A program made the translations under genes and the position numbers. The notes beneath the pieces were generated by a model. It was not told the DNA's origin, did no database searches, and saw nothing but the letters and a program-made list of their open reading frames with translations. Shown here one piece after another: positions 34,071 through 41,725 of a DNA stretch of 64,000 bases (its first letter is position 1; the number at the start of each line of letters is the position of its first letter). Source of the stretch: Thiocapsa rosea (GTDB lineage: Bacteria > Pseudomonadota > Gammaproteobacteria > Chromatiales > Chromatiaceae); contig NZ_RBXL01000001.1 of NCBI RefSeq assembly GCF_003634315.1, positions 3,328,501-3,392,500 of the forward strand. Direction: 5' to 3'.

Positions 34071-35087
34071 TCAGAAGTAGAAGCCGTGCTCGCTCGCCGC
34101 GGGATCCTGCATCGTGTCGAGCGCGGCTGCATCGAACGGAACGCTTGCCGTGCCGTCCTTCAGGGTCGTGATCCTGACCCGGTCGGAGGCAGTGCGGCGA
34201 TAGCGCTCCAGACTCAGCGGATCGACATCCGGGACGAGGTCCGACAACGCGGCCTTGTAGTCGATCGCTCCGGCCACGGCGTAGTGAAGTACCCGCAACC
34301 CGGCGCTCTCGCCCATCGCGAAGTCGCCCAGCAGGGTGACCAGTTGCGACTCGATGCCCTCCAGGCCCGACTTCAGGGTCTTGAGCGTCGCGTCGAGCTT
34401 GGCCTTCTCTGCGGCGAGCGTGCGGTACTCCCCGGACAGCCGTGTCCAGGTCGCCAGCTCCGTGCCGGACGGGGTGTAGAGATCCCGCACGGGATCGCGC
34501 TCGGGCTCGTGCTTTTTCTCGACCCGCTTCCGAAACTCCAGGCAGCGCGGCACCAAGGTGTCCCGGATGAAGGTCTCGTCGCGCGGGATGCGAAAGTCGA
34601 GCGCGATGCCCGGTGCCCTATGAAACACCAGCCAGCCTTCGGCGGCATCGGCGACATGGATCTGGCACTGGACCTGATGCCAATAGAGACGGTAGGCCTC
34701 CGAGGCCACACCGTGCTCCAGGACCTGCAGGTAGGTGGTCTCGTGCGGCACCTTGAGCTCGACCGGGATGCCGTCATTGTCCAGGCCGTCGAACGAGGCG
34801 CGGATGACGGGATTGGTGTCGGATTCGCCGCAGAGCGGCAGCAGCAAGGTGTCGTGGCGTTCCTCGAAGCCCTGGCGGGCGGTGTCTTCGAGCGCGTTGC
34901 CGCGCCGCACGACCGGGTTGCCGCTCAGGTCTTCGGGCAACAGCATTCCGATCTTCTCCGCCCACAGGCGCCACGGCGTCTTGTAGGGCGAGACGCCAAG
35001 AACGGCCGCGGCGTCCGAGGCCGAAACCCCGGCGTTCCGCCAGGCGTGCCAGCCGGGTGTGCGTTGGGTGATGTCGATGACGTGCAT
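34071..35087 (-). CDS. YqaJ/lambda-Exo-type recombination exonuclease
   Basis: 338 aa, start ATG 35087 (MHVIDITQRTPGWHAWR). PD-(D/E)xK nuclease of the YqaJ family: GVSASDAAAVLG (about 20), RGNALEDTAR (about 62, active-site Glu), ASFDGL (about 97, Asp), ELKVPHE (about 110, E-x-K), then QVQCQIHVA. It resects double-strand ends to make 3' single strands for the Bet annealase encoded upstream. It has a C-terminal extension with a coiled coil (about 228-260) and ends EHGFYF. The exo-bet pair is a hallmark of SXT/R391 and IncC elements. Confidence 0.9.
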   Translation of the reverse strand: MHVIDITQRTPGWHAWRNAGVSASDAAAVLGVSPYKTPWRLWAEKIGMLLPEDLSGNPVVRRGNALEDTARQGFEERHDTLLLPLCGESDTNPVIRASFDGLDNDGIPVELKVPHETTYLQVLEHGVASEAYRLYWHQVQCQIHVADAAEGWLVFHRAPGIALDFRIPRDETFIRDTLVPRCLEFRKRVEKKHEPERDPVRDLYTPSGTELATWTRLSGEYRTLAAEKAKLDATLKTLKSGLEGIESQLVTLLGDFAMGESAGLRVLHYAVAGAIDYKAALSDLVPDVDPLSLERYRRTASDRVRITTLKDGTASVPFDAAALDTMQDPAASEHGFYF

Positions 35088-35150
35088 GGGGTGCTCCAAA
35101 AGAAACAGGGGCACCGTCCCCGAGGGGCAGCGCGTGCCCCATGGGGTGGA
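35088..35150 (-). ncRNA. radC-motif-like 5' leader RNA (copy 7, before exonuclease)
   Basis: Outer GGGGCAC / GTGCCCC, inner CCCCTCGGGG, then TTTTGGAGCACCCC-ATG, whose GCACC can pair with GGTGC of the right arm. Confidence 0.8.
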
Positions 35151-35193
35151 TGATCGAATAGCCCGCGACTGCCGTCCGTGGCGGTCATGGGGT

Positions 35194-36261
35194 TTAGGCG
35201 GCCTCGGCGACGGGCGCCTCGGCGGTCTTGGCTTTTTTCGTGACGACGGACAGCGCGGCGGCTTGCTCCAACTCGGCGAGGGCGTAGGCCAGATGCGCCC
35301 CGTTGAAGCGGGCGCGGGCATAGTCCTCGGCCTGACCCCAGGCGCCGACCTTGCAGGCGCGCTCCACGAGCATGGCGACCTGCTTGGCCACCTGCGCGTC
35401 GATGACGGCATCCCGATGCGCGGGATCCGTCGGGGCGGTTTCGGAGACGGAGGTCTCGTCGATTCCGTTTGCCCGAGCGGTGTCGACCGACGCGGTGTCG
35501 GCGACTGTCGGAGTCACCTGCGGTTGGATCGTGGTCGGTTGCGCGGTGACGACCTCGCCCTCGATCACGGCTCCGTCGACGGGGGCATGGCCCTCGATGG
35601 CCTTGCCTTCCATCTCCTCGGCGGTGTAGCCGGCTTCCTCGGGAAAGGCCGCCCGCAGGCTCGCGGCTTTGGCGCATTTGAGCAGTTGTCCCTTCGGACG
35701 CTTCTGCCACATCTCGTTCGGCACCTCCGCACGGCCTTGTCGGGCATATGTCTCCTCCCAGAAGACCATCTCGGAGAAGGGGCAGCGCACCCCGTTGACC
35801 ATCCGATAGACCGTCGTTTCGGCCCACTCGGGGAAGGTCACGGTGACGGCGACCTCGGTCCACTTGTCGTCGCGCTTGACCGTTCCGGTGAAGGTCTTGG
35901 CCAGCTCCGGTCCGAAACGCGGCGAATCGAGCCCCGCCCACAGGCCGGTGCGCGCCGCCGTGATCTGGACCTCGGCGATGCCGGGCCAAACGGTCTCGAC
36001 GTAACGTCCGAGCGCGGTCGACCACATGGAAACGACGTGGACCGGGCGCTTCATCACGTCCAGGCCGCGCGCCTGGCAATAGCGCACCGCGAGGATCACA
36101 CCCTCGGGTGTCTTGGCGTTGGGGAAGATCGAGTCGGCGAGCACCGCCCAGGTTCCGGCGTCCAGGCCGATCTCGGCGAGGACGCTCGGGGCGACCGGGA
36201 GGCGGCTGGGGAGGAGCGAGGTGGTGAGGGCTTGGGTCGGGTTGTTGCGGCGCGTGGCCAT
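35194..36261 (-). CDS. bet: Bet/RecT single-strand annealing protein
   Basis: 355 aa. Recombinase core: ILAVRYCQARGLDVMKRPVH (about 56-75), then VETVWPGIAEVQITAARTG and KCAKAASLRAAFPEE (about 199-213), the RecT/Bet family pattern. A disordered, Ala/Thr-rich extension (about 225-290) precedes a final helical segment. Anneals single strands made by the exonuclease next door; can generate hybrid ICEs. First gene of the operon; a structured leader precedes it and no gene is recognised upstream for about 550 bases. Confidence 0.9.
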   Translation of the reverse strand: MATRRNNPTQALTTSLLPSRLPVAPSVLAEIGLDAGTWAVLADSIFPNAKTPEGVILAVRYCQARGLDVMKRPVHVVSMWSTALGRYVETVWPGIAEVQITAARTGLWAGLDSPRFGPELAKTFTGTVKRDDKWTEVAVTVTFPEWAETTVYRMVNGVRCPFSEMVFWEETYARQGRAEVPNEMWQKRPKGQLLKCAKAASLRAAFPEEAGYTAEEMEGKAIEGHAPVDGAVIEGEVVTAQPTTIQPQVTPTVADTASVDTARANGIDETSVSETAPTDPAHRDAVIDAQVAKQVAMLVERACKVGAWGQAEDYARARFNGAHLAYALAELEQAAALSVVTKKAKTAEAPVAEAA

Positions 36262-36346
36262 GGTGTGGTCTCCATCGGGTGGGTGAACCCGAGGAGACGC
36301 ACCTTCCCCCCGGGGAGCGGCTGTCTCCCCGGGACGGGTGAGCCGG
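36262..36346 (-). ncRNA. radC-motif-like 5' leader RNA (copy 8, before bet)
   Basis: Outer GGGGAGAC / GTCTCCTC, inner CTCCCCGGGGGGA. GATGGAGACCACACC precedes the ATG, with GGAGAC complementary to GTCTCC of the right arm. Confidence 0.8.
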
Positions 36347-36902
36347 CAGGGCCGGCGGCTGGTTTTGGCTGTGTTCGGGCAAACGCCCGGGGTCAGCGGC
36401 CCCGTCGGTCGGTCTCGCGCAGGGAGAACCGAACGGATGACGCGTGAATCGCCTGTCCGCTGCGAACCGTGCGGGTCACGGACGCCCTCGGCGCGCAGGG
36501 GACAGGGGAATCGATGGGGTTCGGAGGATGGCGTGCGGGCGTACGGAGCGACACGGGGCGGCGTCGATCCTCGGGACGAGGTCGGTGCGTTGCGGAACCT
36601 TCGATGGAGACGGGTGCGCGATCGGCATGGATGGCCGTCGTCGGCACCCTGACGGCGTGTGGCCGTCGCAGCGACCGCATGCGCTCAGAGGGACTTGGTT
36701 TCGGCTGTCACGTCCGGGCGGACGTTTCGGCTTGCAGGGGAGCCGCGGCCAGCTACCGCGCACCTATTCCAGCGCAGGCGCACGGCGATTGCAAGGCCGC
36801 AGCCTGCTCGAAAAGCAGCGTTTCGGAGGTCTTTTCCCCGGTGCGAGCTTGCTCGGGTCCCGGATAGCCTGAAGGCCCCGATCAGCCGCAAAGAGCATCC
36901 CC
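36347..36902. other. Intergenic region between bet leader and AcaB-like gene
   Basis: Divergent genes lie on either side, so both promoters should be here. Several short frames exist but none shows a credible protein or start. No obvious sigma-70 boxes in this GC-rich stretch. Confidence 0.5.
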
Positions 36903-37520
36903 ATGCCCGTCCCGAGAGGTTACAGCCGCCCCGAATTTCACGTCCCCGTAACCCTGCAATCGGCACATGCCCACCGCGTCGTCGGCCGCAGCCTGATCCG
37001 TGTCGCGCGCGCCCTCTACGGGATCGACGTGGTGCTCCACGCGATCGGCGATGCCCGGCAGATGGAGGAGGTCGAGGGCCTGGTCGATGGCCTGCTCGGC
37101 GCCTTCGCCCAACGCTTGGACGAGGAGATCGCCCGCGTGGAGACATTGAAGAGCGCCAACGGCATCGCGGCCGTGCCGCGCTACACCAACCCGAGTCGGG
37201 TGACCTTCCGCATCTCTTCGCCTCAACTCTCCCAATACGCCAATCTGATCCAGGCCCTCGATCGGCTCACCGTCGGCATCGACACCCTCTGGCTGAGCGG
37301 CCTCTTCAGCAACCGCCAACGCGCCGATGCGGTCTACACCTGGCGCAACGAGCTTCTCGCCGTCGGTCGACGCATCGTCGAGATCGAAGCGCGTGCCCGC
37401 GATTTCGCACGGCGCCAAGGCAAGGACGCGGAGATCGCCGCCGGGGATGCCGCTGCAACCTCCGTGGTGGTGTTGGACGAGGAGGGCGAGTTGGAGGGAG
37501 ACGAGGAGGAGGCTGGATAA
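36903..37520 (+). CDS. AcaB / PFL_4669-family ICE protein (DUF1845)
   Basis: 205 aa. Core RYTNPSRVTFRISSPQLSQY (about 97-116), LIQALDRLTVGIDTLWLSGL (about 119-138) and ADAVYTWRNELLAVGRRIVE match the DUF1845/PFL_4669 family of integrating conjugative elements. It includes AcaB, a ribbon-helix-helix co-activator of conjugation genes on IncC plasmids. An acidic C-terminal tail follows. Transcribed away from the recombination operon. A regulatory role is inferred from the family. Confidence 0.75.
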   Translation: MPVPRGYSRPEFHVPVTLQSAHAHRVVGRSLIRVARALYGIDVVLHAIGDARQMEEVEGLVDGLLGAFAQRLDEEIARVETLKSANGIAAVPRYTNPSRVTFRISSPQLSQYANLIQALDRLTVGIDTLWLSGLFSNRQRADAVYTWRNELLAVGRRIVEIEARARDFARRQGKDAEIAAGDAAATSVVVLDEEGELEGDEEEAG

Positions 37521-37817
37521 CGTTCGTCGATCGACCGCCTCTCCGGGTCGGGTCAGAGCCCGGTGACACCGGGGGTTCGATCGCGATCGGTGAGGAGCAA
37601 CCCGCTCGACGGCGTGTTGCGGCACGCGGGCTCCACACCGACTGCGGGTATCGGTTCTCCGAACCGAGGCGACGGGCTCGGTACCCGATTGCCCTATACC
37701 TCATGGCCACGATCGCTGACGGCGAGAGAACCGCAGGACTCCGAGCTGCGGTCGAGCGTCCTTGCAGAGGATCCCGTTGCCGTTGCGATGTATCGTTTAT
37801 CGATCTGCGATCAGGTC

Positions 37818-38099
37818 ATGGCGATCCAAGCCTTCCGATGCGCCGAGACGAGACGCTTGTTCGAGCGCCTGCGGGTGAAGCGCTTCGTAAATATCGAGGG
37901 TCCGGCGCGGCGTAAACTGATTTATCTCGATGCGGCCCGTGATCTGTCGGATCTGCGCATCCCTCCGGGCAATCGTCTCGAAGCCTTACGCGGTGACCGG
38001 TATGGCCAGCACAGCATTCGCATCAATGATCAGTGGCGCTTGTGCTTCGTCTGGTCAGCCGACGGGCCGACGGAGGTCGAGATCGTCGCCTATCATTAG
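37818..38099 (+). CDS. higB: HigB-type toxin (RelE superfamily)
   Basis: 93 aa from the ATG at 37818 (MAIQAFRCAETRRLFERLRV), the canonical HigB opening, followed by RFVNIEGPARRKLIYLDAA and NRLEALRGDRYGQHSIRIND then QWRLCF. Ribosome-dependent mRNA interferase. It lies upstream of its antitoxin, the inverted order characteristic of higBA. Upstream in-frame starts (37563, 37788) give an unlikely N-terminus. Confidence 0.9.
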   Translation: MAIQAFRCAETRRLFERLRVKRFVNIEGPARRKLIYLDAARDLSDLRIPPGNRLEALRGDRYGQHSIRINDQWRLCFVWSADGPTEVEIVAYH

Positions 38100-38111
38100 G
38101 GTACCACTGCA

Positions 38112-38411
38112 ATGACCGACAAACTGCCCCCGATTCACCCCGGAGAGATCCTGCGCGAGGATTTCATGCTGCCGCTGGGCCTCTCCAGCAACGCCCTCGC
38201 GCGTGCGATCGGCGTCACTCCCACACGGATCAACGAGATCGTGCGCGAAAGGCGTGGGATCACGGCCGAGACCGCCCTGCGACTCGCCCGCTTTTTCGGT
38301 ACCTCGGTGGATCTCTGGATGAACCTGCAACAGCGTTACGATCTGGAACGCGCGAAGGATCTGCTCGGCGATTCACTTGAACAGATTACGCCCATGCACC
38401 TTGCGGCCTGA
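38112..38411 (+). CDS. higA: HigA-type antitoxin (XRE/HTH)
   Basis: 99 aa. PPIHPGEILREDFMLPLGLS is the HigA N-terminal signature. The helix-turn-helix follows in SNALARAIGVTPTRINEIVR, then RGITAETALRLARFFGTSVD. Neutralises HigB and represses the operon. Starts 12 bases after the higB stop. Confidence 0.92.
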   Translation: MTDKLPPIHPGEILREDFMLPLGLSSNALARAIGVTPTRINEIVRERRGITAETALRLARFFGTSVDLWMNLQQRYDLERAKDLLGDSLEQITPMHLAA

Positions 38412-38621
38412 CGGAGGGGTCTGCGGCGGGCTCCTCGCCGCCGCGTCACTTTGCCGTCGCGTCGCCGGTTGATCCATTCCGTATCGGCACTCCCCCCCCC
38501 CGACAGCGGTGGTTCCTATCATCACGAAACAGAGGGTGCGCCGGATGGTCGTCAAGCCATCGCGGCCGTGGTCTGGCCTGGTTCGATCGGGATCAGCCAT
38601 TCACTCCGACCGTTCGCGCAT

Positions 38622-39053
38622 TCAGGGCCCGCCGTGCGCGGCCCAGAGTTCGGCCGGCGTCTGAATGGGATAGCGGTCCCGCAGCGCGAGCAGGGCCTTG
38701 TCGCCGGTGATGAGCAAATCCGCCTGTCCGGTTCGGCGCGCGGCGATCAGTGTGCCCAGCACGGGCTGGTCGTGGATATCCCCGAGCGCGGGTTCGTCCA
38801 TCGCCTCCGGCTCGACCAGCTCGGCCTGGATCGCAAGCGCGTCGACGAGGTCGTCGATCTCCGTGGCGCCGAGGCCATGCCGGTGCGCGAGCTTGGGCAG
38901 CACTCGCCGCAGCTCCCCGAGAATGTAGTCGGAGAGCACCACATCCAGCGCGCCATGTCGCCACGCGGCGACGAGTTTCCCGGGGATGCTGGCGGGGTAT
39001 GCGATGCCGGAGAGCAGGACGTTGGTATCAAGCACGACGCGCAGGGCGGACAC
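38622..39053 (-). CDS. PIN-domain toxin (VapC-like)
   Basis: 143 aa, GTG start at 39053. RVVLDTNVLLSGIAYP (about 5-20) holds the first PIN aspartate; ELRRVLPKL supplies the glutamate; DQPVLGTLIAARRTGQADLLI and TGDKALLAL give the later acidic residues. Matches the PIN-family toxin group used with Phd-like antitoxins. It starts two bases after the antitoxin stop; the sequence GAAGGTG places its ribosome site inside that stop region. Confidence 0.85.
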   Translation of the reverse strand: MSALRVVLDTNVLLSGIAYPASIPGKLVAAWRHGALDVVLSDYILGELRRVLPKLAHRHGLGATEIDDLVDALAIQAELVEPEAMDEPALGDIHDQPVLGTLIAARRTGQADLLITGDKALLALRDRYPIQTPAELWAAHGGP

Positions 39054-39055
39054 CT

Positions 39056-39328
39056 TCAGCGCCCGGCGCGGATGTCGGCCACCGCCGCGTCGATCTCGGC
39101 CAGGCCCTCCGCCTCCGGCACCGTGGCGTATCCGGCCTCAATGCGCTGGCACAAGGCGTCGAAGCGGGCCTGCATGCGACGGATGCGCTCGAATAGGCGG
39201 GCATCCACCAGAGCTGCCACCGGCTTGCCGTCCCGTTTGATGAGGATGCTGTCATGACGGTACTGCACCTGGTTGAGCATGTCGCCGAGGTTCTGGCGGA
39301 GGGCAACGGCACTGGTTTCGCTGATCAT
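39056..39328 (-). CDS. Phd/YefM-type antitoxin
   Basis: 90 aa from the ATG at 39328 (MISETSAVALRQNLGDMLNQ). Type II antitoxin with VQYRHDSILIKRDGKPVAAL (about 22-41), the Phd/YefM DNA-binding and dimer region, and a C-terminal helix that should block the PIN active site. Located directly before the PIN toxin gene. Confidence 0.85.
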   Translation of the reverse strand: MISETSAVALRQNLGDMLNQVQYRHDSILIKRDGKPVAALVDARLFERIRRMQARFDALCQRIEAGYATVPEAEGLAEIDAAVADIRAGR

Positions 39329-39987
39329 GGCGTATGGGTCGTTATGAGCAATATGGTCAGTATGGTTCAAAAGGTCTCCGGGAGGCAATCCTGTGCATCC
39401 TGTACAGCGCATCGTCTACTCGGATGGTGTTGGCCTTATGGTCTCGTCGGGGGGCGACTATTGCCGAGTCAGCACATCGTTTTCTGCAGTGCATCGTGCC
39501 TTTCTTCCCTTGCGCTGGTTTGCCCGCAGCGGGCCGATTGAGGCGGACAATGTCCAAGAGATGCCCGCAGAAGGAGAACAGCGGCTTCTCACACGATGCC
39601 GCGGTGCACGTCGGCGCACACGATCGCGCCGGCATCGGGCGCTTGCTGTCTTCCTGGCTCGGCCCCCTATGTCCGGTTTATTGAACAGTGCTGCCGGCTC
39701 TAGCCGTGGAGGCGATCTGCGTTGTTGGCCGAGTCAAGGCTTTCGCCATATCCGACTCCAGTGACCGGTCATGGGGCGGAGGGGCCACGAATGCCGGCGA
39801 CTGGACTGGCAGCAGACCGCGTCCACCAAGTCGAGCAGACTCGTGGCAACCGTCGCCTTACCGCCGGACGCCAGTGATTGCATCGCCGGCTCCTGCCCTG
39901 TGGCGGCTCCGAGTGCCGATGTCGCTTTCCGGAATCCGCCTTCACAGGGCGGTGCAGAGTGCTCGGTTTCGGCTCCCTTGGCACGGT
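39329..39987. other. Gene-poor stretch
   Basis: About 650 bases with several short open frames but no recognisable protein, palindrome or promoter. Probably decayed DNA between the PIN antitoxin and the glycosidase pseudogene. Confidence 0.4.
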
Positions 39988-40813
39988 TCAACGCGGGCAG
40001 ATTCCGAGCAGGTTCCTCACGCGTTTCCAGGGTTGCAGGGTCACTGGAGCCCGGTCGGCGCCGCGGTCGAAGAAGAATCCCGTCGAGGATCCGCCGTCGA
40101 GGTTGATGGCGCGATCGACCCTCCAACGCGTCAGGACGCCCGGGAAAGCGAGAATTTCCCCGAGTTCGGCGAGGGTGAGATTGCTCGTGGTCGCACCGAT
40201 GACCCAGTGTCCGCGCCAATCCGTAGCAATGAAGGTACGCCGCCGCGGATCGGTGGCCGACAGACCCCGCACCGAGCGTCCGTCTTCCACGAGATAGGGT
40301 CCGGTCTGCAACAAGGCTGTGATGCTCGGGTGATCTTGGAACCGGCCACGCCGGACGAGGTGGATGCCGCGCTCGTCGCTGTAGATCACGCCGCTCAGGA
40401 GTTTTGCGGTCTCGAAGCGATTGATCCGTCGTCCTTTGGAAATCACGAGCCCGGACGGCTGCCGATCCGGATGGAAGAAGCCGCCGTTGACCCCGGCCAC
40501 GCAGCCCTCGCTGCGGAAGGCGGACTCCAGCGGCGGGTCAGCCGCGTCGGGGCCGGACCCCGAATCGATGACTTCCAAGCGGAACGCGCGCGAGGTGAAG
40601 GAGGCGAGGTGTGCGGTGACCTGTTTGCCGTCGGACGGGCGGGCGCACCGCGGTGCGATTGGCGTAGGCGAGGTCAGCGCTGACGTCCTGCCGCGCCGAT
40701 TCTCCGGCGGGCGCCCAGTTCGCGGCGAGCGCTGTCGAAGCCTGCAGCAGAAGGGCCAGGAGGAGAATGCGCGGCCACGCCGGACAGGCGTTGAACGAGC
40801 TACGCATGCGGGC
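39988..40813 (-). pseudogene. Phosphodiester glycosidase-family protein, frameshifted after the signal peptide
   Basis: An exported NAGPA/DUF2233-type protein split over two frames. The first part starts near 40807 (MRSSFNACPAWPRILLLALL), a clear signal peptide followed by ANWAPAGESARQDVSADLAY. The body lies in another frame: GKQVTAHLASFTSRAFRLEV, then GVNGGFFHPDRQPSGLVIS, LQTGPYLVEDG and INLDGGSSTGFFF, the family's glycine-rich motifs. The switch occurs near 40640-40655 in a CGCCCGCCCG run and needs a one-base change. Could be a sequencing error or a real inactivation. Confidence 0.7.
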
Positions 40814-40865
40814 CGCTCGCTCTTGTCGGATCGGCCTCATCATCGACCCGGCTGCCGGAATCCGT

Positions 40866-41390
40866 TCAATGGCCCTGCAGCATGGCGTCGAGCTGCTTCC
40901 AACTCAGGTAGAGGCGTTGCCGGTAACCCGGCAACTCGCGGAAGTCCCAGCGCCGATAGAACGCCTTGGCCGGCTCGTCGATGCAGTCGTGGATGACCGC
41001 CACGACCGGGAAGATCCGGCTCGCCAGGTGACAATCCACGAGCGCCTGCGCGAGCAGGCGGTGCCCGAGACCCAGACCTTGGTGCCCCGCGTCCACGCCG
41101 AGCCAGGCCAGTACCGCCACCGGTAGATCCCGGCGCGGCAGGTGTCGGCAGAGCTCCGGCGGCAGGTCGGAGAAGTCGATTTGAGCGGTTGCGAGCGTAT
41201 AGAACCCGGCAATGTCTCCCGCTGCTGCGATCAGCGCCTTCGTTGCAGACAGGCGCTTGTCCTGATTCTGCAGCGCCTTGGTGGCGAGCCAGTCGTCGAC
41301 CTGTGCTTGGCCGCAGCGGAAGACCGAGCGCGGGTGGCTCTTGCGAAGGGATTCGAGACGGTAGCCGTCGGGGAAACGGACGGCGTTCAT
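40866..41390 (-). CDS. GNAT-family toxin (TacT/AtaT-like)
   Basis: 174 aa, ATG 41390. It contains FRCGQAQVDDWLATKALQNQ (about 24-43), then AVLAWLGVDAGHQGLGLGHR (about 91-110), the acetyl-CoA binding R/Q-x-x-G-x-G loop, and AFYRRWDFRELPG near the end. This is the pattern of tRNA-acetylating GNAT toxins paired with DUF1778 antitoxins. Its ATG overlaps the antitoxin stop by 4 bases. Confidence 0.88.
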   Translation of the reverse strand: MNAVRFPDGYRLESLRKSHPRSVFRCGQAQVDDWLATKALQNQDKRLSATKALIAAAGDIAGFYTLATAQIDFSDLPPELCRHLPRRDLPVAVLAWLGVDAGHQGLGLGHRLLAQALVDCHLASRIFPVVAVIHDCIDEPAKAFYRRWDFRELPGYRQRLYLSWKQLDAMLQGH

Positions 41391-41656
41391 TCGCCCCGCA
41401 TCAAGGCACCGAGTGCTTGCTGCGCCTCGGTGAGCCGAGCCGGCTCGTCGAGCGCTTGCCAAAAGGCGAGCTGCTCGTCGGCGGTCAGGGCGATGACGCG
41501 CTGCCGGGCGGCGCTCAGCTCGCGTTGCGCCTGAGCGACGACGACCGTACGCACGTAATCGCTGATACTGACGTGGCGCAGCTTCGCCGCCTGCGCGACG
41601 CTGTCCTTGCTGACGGCGTCGAGACGGACCATGAGACTGGTCGACGGGCTGGTCAT
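41387..41656 (-). CDS. DUF1778 ribbon-helix-helix antitoxin (TacA-like)
   Basis: 89 aa from the ATG at 41656, preceded by GAGG at about 7 bases; ATGs at 41662 and 41677 are also in frame. SLMVRLDAVSKDSVAQAAKL then SISDYVRTVVVAQAQRE (about 7-45) is the RHH plus helix of DUF1778. The C-terminal TADEQLAFWQALDEPARLTE is the toxin-binding part. Inserted right after traN. Confidence 0.88.
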   Translation of the reverse strand: MTSPSTSLMVRLDAVSKDSVAQAAKLRHVSISDYVRTVVVAQAQRELSAARQRVIALTADEQLAFWQALDEPARLTEAQQALGALMRGE

Positions 41657-41725
41657 CGGCATCCTCGGATCGATCATGATGCCTGGAAACGTATAGCGCT
41701 CTGCAATACATGTCAAGAGTCCCGC

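Noticed and set aside
36444-36872. Short plus-strand frames before the AcaB-like gene
   Set aside because: Composition is of shadow type and no frame has a ribosome site.
38492-38501. C10 homopolymer as a phase-variation switch
   Set aside because: It lies between higA and the PIN gene, outside any gene I can support; may be worth a look only if a promoter is found there.
39357-39764. Short frames on both strands
   Set aside because: Neither shows a domain, a credible start or codon use like the neighbours.
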